A DNA stretch of 5,915 nucleotides, from assembly GCA_944388825.1 (NCBI GenBank), contig CALXKG010000130.1, positions 1 to 5,915 on the forward strand, given 5' to 3'. A program made the translations under genes and the position numbers. A model generated the notes under the pieces. That model searched no databases. It was not told the origin of the DNA and saw only the letters and a program-made list of their open reading frames with translations. This document shows, piece by piece, positions 1 to 5,748 of this stretch. The DNA comes from an uncultured Clostridia bacterium (GTDB lineage Bacteria; Bacillota; Clostridia; Oscillospirales; Ruminococcaceae). Every line of letters starts with the position of its first letter. Positions within the stretch are counted from its first letter, which is position 1.

Positions 1-31
1 GGTACCACTTGACGTGTGGTACCTCTTTTTT
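1..31 (+). terminator. Intrinsic terminator of the upstream operon
   Basis: A perfect 8-bp stem (GGTACCAC at 1-8 with GTGGTACC at 16-23, 7-nt loop) is followed by TC and six T residues (26-31), the classic plus-strand intrinsic terminator layout. The stem starts on the first base of the window, so it may be longer. It should end transcription of a gene lying to the left, which is not visible. Confidence 0.85.
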
Positions 32-51
32 ACGCCCCGGAACGTAACGAA

Positions 52-158
52 AGGCGAGGGGAGTCGAACGGGAGCGGTAGTGAATGACAGCCCGGTGGGC
101 TGTCAGAGCCGCGACCCGGCCTCGCCCGGGGGCGAGGCCGGCTTTTCCGCCTCCACCA
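52..158. other. Structured intergenic element, three-way-junction-like; possible dispersed repeat or ncRNA
   Basis: The ends pair with each other: AGGCG (52-56) with CGCCT (148-152), continuing after a bulged A57 as 58-63 with 142-147 using G-U pairs. Inside lie two strong hairpins: 85-93/97-105, a perfect 9-bp stem with GGT loop, supported by GCGG (74-77)/CCGC (109-112); and 116-127/130-141, a perfect 12-bp GC-rich stem. The 3' end reads CCACCA (153-158). A competing fold pairs GGCGAGG (53-59) with CCTCGCC (120-126), breaking the second hairpin. The combination of a GAGGGGAGTCGAAC opening, a CCGGTGG apical loop and a CACCA-like end resembles, from memory only, structured intergenic elements seen repeatedly in Oscillospirales genomes. 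It is not a normal tRNA: no T-arm or D-arm can be folded. Function and coding strand are unknown. Confidence 0.5.
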
Positions 159-166
159 AACCAGGG

Positions 167-206
167 ATCCGAACCTTATCCGATTGGGCATGGGTTCGGA
201 TTTTTT
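167..206 (+). terminator. Second intrinsic terminator
   Basis: ATCCGAACC (167-175) pairs perfectly with GGTTCGGAT (193-201); the stem is followed directly by a T run (201-206), so this reads as a plus-strand terminator with a 17-nt loop. No gene is visible between it and the terminator at 1-31. It is therefore either a backup terminator for the upstream operon or the end of a small RNA made from 32-206. The sequence ATCCGA occurs again at 178-183 and can also pair with TCGGAT (196-201), giving a weaker alternative stem. Confidence 0.75.
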
Positions 207-208
207 CT

Positions 209-238
209 ATATCGGGGAAACCCATATCGGGGAAATCC
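209..238. repeat. 15-bp tandem duplication
   Basis: The unit ATATCGGGGAAACCC (209-223) is followed immediately by ATATCGGGGAAATCC (224-238), a 14 of 15 match, with AT (239-240) beginning a third copy. It lies in non-coding DNA between the terminator at 167-206 and the promoter at 316-344. It looks like a recent slippage duplication; binding-site function is possible but unsupported. Confidence 0.8.
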
Positions 239-253
239 ATGAAAACCCGCTTC

Positions 254-294
254 CGCCGGGCGACGGGCTCTGCGGCCGGGAAAACCGCCCGGCG
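254..294. other. GC-rich inverted repeat upstream of the regulator promoter
   Basis: CGCCGGGCG (254-262) and CGCCCGGCG (286-294) are perfect 9-bp inverted arms around a 23-nt interval. A second copy of the left arm core, GCCGGG at 275-280, can pair with the same right arm (CCCGGC, 288-293) to make a tighter hairpin with a 7-nt loop. There is no T run after it, so it is not a terminator. It ends 21 bases before the -35 box, where an upstream-bound regulator could sit, but no known operator is recognised. Apart from this and the tandem repeat, 207-315 shows nothing gene-like. Confidence 0.45.
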
Positions 295-315
295 CACCCA
301 GTAGGGGCATATTCC

Positions 316-344
316 TTGAAATTTCCATGCGGATGCAATATAAT
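316..344 (+). promoter_or_regulatory. Sigma-A-type promoter of the two-component operon
   Basis: TTGAAA (316-321), a 17-bp spacer and TATAAT (339-344) match the housekeeping consensus at 11 of 12 positions. Transcription would start near 351, leaving a leader of about 45 nt with a small hairpin (CTGCC 352-356 / GGCAG 367-371) before the ribosome site at 381-387. The strong match suggests appreciable basal expression of the regulator and kinase. No copy of the repeats found in front of the transporter (1975-2020) is seen here, so autoregulation is not evident. Confidence 0.85.
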
Positions 345-395
345 AAGGATGCTGCCGCAGGTAATGGGCAGACACGAACAGGGGAGGATCAGAAA

Positions 396-1061
396 TTGAG
401 CCGCATATTGCTTTTGGAAGACGACGAGGCCCTGGGACGGGGGATCTGTTTGGCGCTGGAAACGCCGGCGTGCGCCGTTACCCGCTGCGGCAGCCTGCGG
501 GAGGCGGAAGGCTGCCTGTCCGCCGGGGGCTTTGGGCTGCTGATCTTAGACATCAACCTCCCGGACGGCAGCGGGCTCTCGCTCTTGCGCCGGCTGCGGC
601 AGGGCGGGGACCGGACGCCGGTCATCCTGCTGACCGCCAACGATCTGGAGCTGGACGAGGTGACCGGTCTGGAAGCCGGGGCGGACGATTACATCACCAA
701 ACCCTTCTCGCTGGCGGTACTGCGGGCGCGGGTGGCCGCCCAGCTGCGGCGGTCGGCCCCGGAAAAGCCGGAACGGTTTGAACTGGACGGCTTTACCTTT
801 GACTTTTCCCGGATGGAATTTTCCCGGGGCGGCGTCCCTGTTGAGCTGTCCAAAACCGAACAGCGGCTGCTGCGGCTGCTGGTGGAAAACCGGGGCCGCA
901 CCCTTCCCCGGGCGGTGCTGCTGGAGCGGGTATGGGACGGCGGCGAGTTTGTGGACGAAAACGCCCTGTCGGTGGCGGTGCGGCGGCTGCGGGCCAAGCT
1001 GGTGGACGCGCCGGTCAAGACCGTTTACGGGGTCGGGTACTGCTGGGAGGTGGGGAAATGA
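396..1061 (+). CDS. OmpR/PhoB-family response regulator
   Basis: Cytoplasmic DNA-binding response regulator of 221 residues, the usual OmpR-family length. The receiver domain (about 2-115) has the acidic pair D9/D10, phospho-acceptor D52 in LDINLPDG, switch threonine T80 in LLTAND and the invariant K102 in TKPF. The C-terminal winged helix (about 128-219) shows SKTEQRLLRLL, the recognition-helix region ENALSVAVRRLRAKL and the wing VYGVGYCW. The TTG start at 396 is chosen because GGGGAGG (381-387) sits 8 nt upstream and the protein then begins directly with SRILLLEDD. An upstream in-frame ATG at 327 lies inside the promoter and cannot be on the transcript. The gene overlaps the kinase gene by ATGA, so the two are translationally coupled and form a cognate pair. 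Its likely target, by inference, is the repeat-rich region at 1975-2033. It resembles regulators of BceR/VanR type, but no specific gene name can be given. Confidence 0.95.
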   Translation: MSRILLLEDDEALGRGICLALETPACAVTRCGSLREAEGCLSAGGFGLLILDINLPDGSGLSLLRRLRQGGDRTPVILLTANDLELDEVTGLEAGADDYITKPFSLAVLRARVAAQLRRSAPEKPERFELDGFTFDFSRMEFSRGGVPVELSKTEQRLLRLLVENRGRTLPRAVLLERVWDGGEFVDENALSVAVRRLRAKLVDAPVKTVYGVGYCWEVGK

Positions 1062-1972
1062 CCGCCCTTACCCTCTGCGCGTTTGCCCTCGCGCTGCTGG
1101 GGGCCGGGTTTGGCGTCTGGCAGTGGGTTTCCGGCCGGCGCGCCCTCCGGAGGCTGGAGCGGATGCTCGACCGGGCGATCGCCGGCGGCTTTGCGGAGGA
1201 CTCGTTTGACGAATCGGCCCTTTCCGCCCTGGAATCGAAAATGGCCCGCTTCCTCCGGGGCTCCGCCGCCGCCAAACGGACGGCGGACCGGGAACAGGCG
1301 GCGGTCAAGACGCTGATCGCCGACATCTCCCACCAGACCCGGACGCCGGTCGCAAACCTCATGCTCTACGCCTCCCTGCTGTCCGAGAGCGGCCTTTCGC
1401 CCCGGCAGCAGGCCCTTTCCGACGCCCTCTCCGCCCAGGCGGAAAAGCTGTCCTTCTTAATCCGGGCGTTGGTCAGAGCTTCCCGGCTGGAGGCGGGCAT
1501 CATCGCCCCGGTCCCGGCCTCAAACCCGGTGGGCCCGCTGCTGGAAAGCGCGGCAGAGCAGTTTGCCGGGGCCGCCCGGGACAAAAAGATCGCGCTGTCC
1601 GTTATCCCGCCGGACGGGCAGGCGGCCTTTGACCCCCGCTGGACGGCGGAGGCCCTCTGCAACCTGGTCGACAACGCCGTCAAGTACACGCCCCCCGGCG
1701 GGCAAGTGACCGTTTCCGCCCAGATGCTCGACTCCTTCTGCCGGATCGACGTGTCGGACACCGGCCCCGGCATCCCGGAAGGGGAGCTGGGTGCGGTCTT
1801 CGACCGCTTTTACCGGGGCGCCGGGACGCATCTGGCGGACGGGCTGGGGCTGGGGCTTTACCTGGCCCGGGAGATACTGGCCCGGCAGGGCGGGTATGTC
1901 AAAGTTTCCTCCCGTCCGGGGGAGGGGAGCGTCTTTTCCCTCTATCTGCCGCGGGAGGCAAAGGGGAAGTGA
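1058..1972 (+). CDS. Membrane sensor histidine kinase with almost no extracellular domain
   Basis: Partner kinase of the preceding regulator, 304 residues. A single hydrophobic helix (about 4-24) is followed by the basic stretch GRRALRRLERM, placing the rest in the cytoplasm and leaving about three residues outside. After a linker (25-82) comes the dimerisation/phosphotransfer domain with H92 in ISHQTRTP, then a complete ATPase domain: N206 in LVDNAVKYTP, G1 box DTGPGIP (234-240), F box FDRFYRG (248-254) and G2 box GLGLGL (262-267). The residue after the phospho-His is Gln (Q93) rather than the usual Glu or Asp, while T96 at H+4 is kept. The start ATG overlaps the regulator stop, with GGGAGG at 1045-1050; a longer reading from 932 would lie inside the regulator gene. 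With no extracellular sensor, the input is probably intramembrane or comes from a partner protein such as the adjacent transporter (inference). Confidence 0.94.
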   Translation: MTALTLCAFALALLGAGFGVWQWVSGRRALRRLERMLDRAIAGGFAEDSFDESALSALESKMARFLRGSAAAKRTADREQAAVKTLIADISHQTRTPVANLMLYASLLSESGLSPRQQALSDALSAQAEKLSFLIRALVRASRLEAGIIAPVPASNPVGPLLESAAEQFAGAARDKKIALSVIPPDGQAAFDPRWTAEALCNLVDNAVKYTPPGGQVTVSAQMLDSFCRIDVSDTGPGIPEGELGAVFDRFYRGAGTHLADGLGLGLYLAREILARQGGYVKVSSRPGEGSVFSLYLPREAKGK

Positions 1973-1974
1973 CG

Positions 1975-2033
1975 CAAATCTTTCCAAACTGTCAGATTTG
2001 GGAAAGGGGCTGGAAAGATTCCCCTGCTATAAT
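1975..2033 (+). promoter_or_regulatory. Regulated promoter/operator of the ABC transporter genes
   Basis: An extended -10, TGCTATAAT (2025-2033), is perfect, but the -35 position (about 2005-2010, AGGGGC) has no consensus, which is typical of a promoter needing an activator. Upstream are nested repeats: AATCTTTCCA (1977-1986) with TGGAAAGATT (2011-2020), a perfect 10-bp inverted pair; CAAATCT (1975-1981) with AGATTTG (1994-2000); and GGAAAG at 2001-2006 and 2012-2017, a direct repeat with an 11-bp period, the helical spacing usual for OmpR-family half-sites. The predicted start is near 2040, followed by a small GAAA-tetraloop hairpin (2040-2051) and the ribosome site GGAGGG (2066-2071). The likely ligand is the regulator encoded at 396-1061 (inference). 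Activation versus blocking cannot be decided, since the last half-site falls in the -35/-10 spacer. Confidence 0.75.
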
Positions 2034-2078
2034 CTGTATTGTCGAAAGACAGGATAGACTTTTGCGGAGGGATTTTGT

Positions 2079-2747
<669 letters not shown>

Positions 2748-2760
2748 GGGGGTGGGGAAG

Positions 2761-5412
2761 ATGCAGGTACAAAACCGGAAATGTGTCCGCCGTCTGGCCT
2801 GGAAGAGCCTGCGGGCCAGCCGCACCCGCAACCTGGTTGCCATCGCGGCGATCGCCCTGACGGCGCTTTTGTTCACCAGCCTGTTTACCATCGCCCTGTC
2901 GATCAACGCGGGCATCCAGCAGGCCAACTTCCGCCAGGTGGGCGGCTTTTCCCACGGCGGGTTTAAATACCTGACGGCGCAGCAGGCGGACGAGCTGAAG
3001 GACGACCCGCTGATCGCCCAGTGGGGGGTGCGGCGGTTTGTTGGGATGCCGTCGGCCGCCCCTTTTCACAAGTCCCATGTGGAAGTGGGCTATTCGGACG
3101 CGAACGAAGCCCACTGGATGTACTGCGACCCGGTGGAGGGTTCCCTGCCGGAGGAGGGCACCGATGATGCCGCGACCGATACCCATGTGCTGGCGCTGTT
3201 GGGCGTCCGGCCGGAGATCGGGGCCCAGTTCACCCTCACCTTTGACGTGGACGGGCATGAGACCACCCAGACCTTCACCCTCTGCGGCTGGTGGGAATAC
3301 GACGAGGCGGTCGTGGCAAACCACGTCCTGATCCCCGAGAGCCGGGTGGACGCGATCCTGGCGGAAACAGGCGTAGACCCTGACCATCCGGGCGACGGGA
3401 TGACCGGCGCCTGGAACCTGGACGTGATGCTGAAAAACGGCTCCCGGCAGATCGAACAGGACCTCAACCAGATTTTAGCCAACCACGGCTACCAGAACGA
3501 AACGCCCGGGGATAACTACATCCGCACCGGCGTCAACTGGGGCTATACCGGGGCCCGGCTTTCCGGCGGCGCCGACCCGACGGCGGTCGCTGCCATTTCC
3601 GCCGTGGCGCTGCTCATCATCTTCACCGGCTACCTCATCATCTATAACGTCTTCCAGATCTCGGTTGCCGGGGACATCCGGTTTTACGGCCTGTTAAAGA
3701 CGATCGGCACCACCCCCCGGCAGCTGCGGCGGATCATCCGCCTCCAGGCGCTGGCCCTTTCGGCCGCCGGCATCCCCATCGGGCTGCTGCTCGGGTGGCT
3801 GATCGGCGGGCGGCTGACGCCGGTGATCGTGCGGCGGCTAGACGGCGTGGCCGCGGTGACGTCGGCCAGCCCCTGGCTCTTTATCCTTTCGGCCCTGTTC
3901 GCCCTGTTCACCGTCCTGCTCTCCTGCCGCAGGCCGGGAAAGATGGCGGCGAAGGTCTCGCCGGTGGAGGCGGTGCGGTATACCGAAGGCGGTAGGCCCA
4001 GTACCAGGGGCCGGAAAGCCCGGAAGGTATCCCCCTTTACGATGGCTTATGCAAACCTTGGCCGCAGCAAACGGAAAACGGTGGTGACGGTATTGTCGCT
4101 GTCGCTGGCAGTGGTGCTGCTGACCGTGACGGTCAATTTCGCCGGCGGCTTTGATATGGATAAATATATCTCCGGCTTTACCGCCAGCGATTTCATTGTG
4201 GCCAACGCTGGGAAATTCCAGACCAACACCCTGTTCAGTGATGAGCAGGCTTTACCCCGATCTGCCATTGACACCATCGATGCCCAGGGCGGCATAACCG
4301 AAAGCGGCGCCGTCTATGGCCAGACCTTCCAGGCGCTGGAGTATGTCACCGAGGACTGGTTCCGCCAGAGCAACAGCTTTTGGGCCTCCCCGGAGCAGCT
4401 GGACAATCTGATCCGCCTGACCAACCGAAACGAGGCGGGGCTGCTGGCCGACGGAGTACAGCTCTCCGGCATGAGTCCCTTTGCTTTAGACCACCTTACG
4501 GTATTGGACGGCGACCTGTCCGCCCTCTACGAGCCGGGCAGCCGGAAGATCGCCGCCGTGTACGCCGAAGACGACTACGGAAACGCCGACATGAACTCCC
4601 ACTGGGCCCGGCTGGGCGACACCGTTACGGTGCGGTATGTGGAGGAGAGCGAGTTCTACGACCCGGACACCGGAGAAGTCTGGGCCGCGTACGAGGACAT
4701 CCCCGACGGGGCCAACTGGGTGGAGCGTCCGGTGCAGTACCGGGACGTGGATTACACGGTCGCCGCGCTGGTGACGGTGCCCTCCGCCCTCAGTTACCGC
4801 TACTACGGCAGCGACGAGTTTATCTTAAACGACGAGACCTTTGTCCGGGACAGCGGCGCCGGCGCGGTCATGTACTACGCCTTTGACACCACCGATGAAG
4901 CAAACGCCGCGATGGAGGCATTTCTGGCGGACTACACCGAGAACGTGGACCCGGATCTGGACTATGAGAGCAAGTCCACCTACGCCGCCGAGTTTGAGAG
5001 TATGCGGTCGATGTTCCTGCTGCTGGGCGGGGCGCTCAGCCTGATCGTCGGGCTGGTCGGGGGCCTGAACTTCTTCAACGCCATCCTCACCGGCATCATT
5101 TCCCGCCGCCGGGAGCTGGCGGTCTTACAGGCCGTCGGCATGACGGGGAAACAGCTGCGGGCGATGCTCGTCTGGGAGGGGCTGCTTTACGCTTTGGGCG
5201 CCGCGGGGCTGGCTTTCCTGCTGGCGGTGGCGGTGGGGCCGGTGGCTTTCCGGGCGGTCGAAGGGCTGTTCTGGTTCTTCACCTACCGGCTGGACCTGAC
5301 CCCCTTCCTGCTGGTGGTCCCGTTGTTTGCCCTCTTGGGGGCGGGCATCCCCATCCTCACCGGCCGGGCGGCGGAAAAGCATACGGCCGTCGAGCGGCTG
5401 CGGATGGAATAA
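2761..5412 (+). CDS. ABC transporter permease with two FtsX domains and two large extracellular domains
   Basis: Membrane subunit of 883 residues. Predicted topology: helix 1 (about 24-48), extracellular domain 1 (49-274), helices 2-4 (276-298, 328-350, 370-389), cytoplasmic linker, helix 5 (440-462), extracellular domain 2 (463-748), helices 6-8 (750-777, 805-829, 845-867). Each half ends in an FtsX module with a coupling-helix segment: FYGLLKTIGTTPRQLRRI (308-325) and RRRELAVLQAVGMTGKQL (782-799), followed by SPVEAVR (400-406) and HTAVERLR (874-881) tails. This is an internally duplicated MacB/LolC-like half-transporter, probably working with an ATPase dimer encoded at 2079-2747. No adaptor (HlyD-like) gene is present, as expected without an outer membrane. 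ATG 2761 is preferred over GTG 2752, which lies inside the G-rich ribosome site. Plausible roles are removal of, or defence against, envelope-acting peptides, or lipid/lipoprotein handling; substrate unknown. Bce-type permeases differ in having ten helices and one extracellular domain. Confidence 0.92.
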   Translation: MQVQNRKCVRRLAWKSLRASRTRNLVAIAAIALTALLFTSLFTIALSINAGIQQANFRQVGGFSHGGFKYLTAQQADELKDDPLIAQWGVRRFVGMPSAAPFHKSHVEVGYSDANEAHWMYCDPVEGSLPEEGTDDAATDTHVLALLGVRPEIGAQFTLTFDVDGHETTQTFTLCGWWEYDEAVVANHVLIPESRVDAILAETGVDPDHPGDGMTGAWNLDVMLKNGSRQIEQDLNQILANHGYQNETPGDNYIRTGVNWGYTGARLSGGADPTAVAAISAVALLIIFTGYLIIYNVFQISVAGDIRFYGLLKTIGTTPRQLRRIIRLQALALSAAGIPIGLLLGWLIGGRLTPVIVRRLDGVAAVTSASPWLFILSALFALFTVLLSCRRPGKMAAKVSPVEAVRYTEGGRPSTRGRKARKVSPFTMAYANLGRSKRKTVVTVLSLSLAVVLLTVTVNFAGGFDMDKYISGFTASDFIVANAGKFQTNTLFSDEQALPRSAIDTIDAQGGITESGAVYGQTFQALEYVTEDWFRQSNSFWASPEQLDNLIRLTNRNEAGLLADGVQLSGMSPFALDHLTVLDGDLSALYEPGSRKIAAVYAEDDYGNADMNSHWARLGDTVTVRYVEESEFYDPDTGEVWAAYEDIPDGANWVERPVQYRDVDYTVAALVTVPSALSYRYYGSDEFILNDETFVRDSGAGAVMYYAFDTTDEANAAMEAFLADYTENVDPDLDYESKSTYAAEFESMRSMFLLLGGALSLIVGLVGGLNFFNAILTGIISRRRELAVLQAVGMTGKQLRAMLVWEGLLYALGAAGLAFLLAVAVGPVAFRAVEGLFWFFTYRLDLTPFLLVVPLFALLGAGIPILTGRAAEKHTAVERLRME

Positions 5413-5427
5413 GAGAGAACAGCGTCA

Positions 5428-5462
5428 AAACGGCGGCCCTGCCGGATATGGGGCCGCCGTTT
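5428..5462 (+). terminator. Terminator after the transporter operon
   Basis: A perfect 12-bp stem, AAACGGCGGCCC (5428-5439) with GGGCCGCCGTTT (5451-5462), lies 15 nt after the permease stop. The T tract is short (TTT inside the stem, then CGCGTTT), so on the plus strand it is a strong hairpin with a weak U tract. Read on the minus strand it ends in TTTT, so it may act in both directions. It separates the transporter operon from the promoters at 5562 and 5714. Confidence 0.7.
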
Positions 5463-5561
5463 CGCGTTTGGAATGCAGGGGAAGGAATATGCAAAAAAAC
5501 GGTTTTGGAAGAATGAATTTTGAGCAAATATCCGGTCTTGCGTTTCACGGTTCGACAGGGC

Positions 5562-5590
5562 TTGACATTTTCTGCCAGCTGTGGTAAGAT
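5562..5590 (+). promoter_or_regulatory. Strong promoter P1, rRNA-operon type
   Basis: TTGACA (5562-5567), 17-bp spacer, TAAGAT (5585-5590). The seventh base after the -10 is G5597, so a GTP-initiated transcript is plausible, as known for Bacillus rRNA promoters. The AT-rich stretch 5484-5532, with A and T runs, could act as an upstream element. Between the terminator and this promoter (5463-5561) no gene is supported; the only short reading frames there lack family features and ribosome sites. It shares GCTGTGGTAARAT with promoter P2, 152 bp downstream. Confidence 0.82.
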
Positions 5591-5598
5591 ATGCAAGT

Positions 5599-5651
5599 CG
5601 CCGCGAGAACCGGCTGGTTCGAAAGGGCGGCAACCCCAGCCGTTACCGGCG
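5599..5651 (+). other. Structured leader between P1 and P2
   Basis: Immediately after the predicted P1 start the RNA can fold into a two-part stem: CGCCG (5599-5603) with CGGCG (5647-5651), an internal loop, then CGGCTGG (5611-5617) with CCAGCCG (5636-5642). The apical region (5618-5635) can extend weakly through TT/AA. No T run follows, so it is not a terminator. It may be a leader structure present only on P1 transcripts. Confidence 0.5.
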
Positions 5652-5672
5652 TTCGGGGGATTTGAAATGGTT

Positions 5673-5693
5673 TTGGAAGGCGACGCCTTCCAA
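5673..5693. other. Near-perfect palindrome just upstream of P2
   Basis: TTGGAAGGCG (5673-5682) and CGCCTTCCAA (5684-5693) are perfect 10-bp arms around a single A. The palindrome ends 20 bases before the P2 -35 box. As DNA it has the form of a dimeric repressor or activator site; as RNA from P1 it would be a hairpin. The following bases, GAAAAATTTTC, are not a proper U tract, so a terminator is unlikely. No known operator is recognised. Confidence 0.55.
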
Positions 5694-5713
5694 GAAAAAT
5701 TTTCAAAAACCCC

Positions 5714-5742
5714 TTGACAAACGGAAAACGCTGTGGTAAAAT
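5714..5742 (+). promoter_or_regulatory. Strong promoter P2, rRNA-operon type
   Basis: TTGACA (5714-5719), 17-bp spacer, TAAAAT (5737-5742), with an A/T-rich run just upstream (5694-5710). The predicted start is G5749, seven bases after the -10, the same geometry as P1. Two tandem strong promoters in front of a structured leader are the normal arrangement of rRNA operons in Firmicutes. Confidence 0.85.
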
Positions 5743-5748
5743 AAATAA

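Noticed and set aside
52..158. A tRNA gene ending in CCACCA or, on the other strand, beginning at about 152
   Set aside because: No 5-bp T-arm forms around the TTCGACT-like sequence, no D-arm or anticodon arm is present, and the length and hairpins do not match any tRNA class including selenocysteine tRNA.
14..304. Open reading frames across the left intergenic region, both strands
   Set aside because: They run through two terminators and the tandem repeat, have no ribosome site and show low-complexity Arg/Gly/Ala-rich translations typical of GC-rich non-coding DNA.
932..1057. A longer kinase start at 932
   Set aside because: The added 42 residues lie inside the response regulator gene in another frame and are a Gly/Arg-rich shadow; the ATG at 1058 has a good ribosome site and starts directly before the membrane helix.
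2752..2760. GTG 2752 as the permease start
   Set aside because: It lies within the G-rich ribosome site that serves ATG 2761 and has no ribosome site of its own.
5673..5710. Intrinsic terminator at the palindrome before P2
   Set aside because: The hairpin is followed by GAAAAATTTTC rather than a T run on the plus strand, and by AAAACC on the minus strand.
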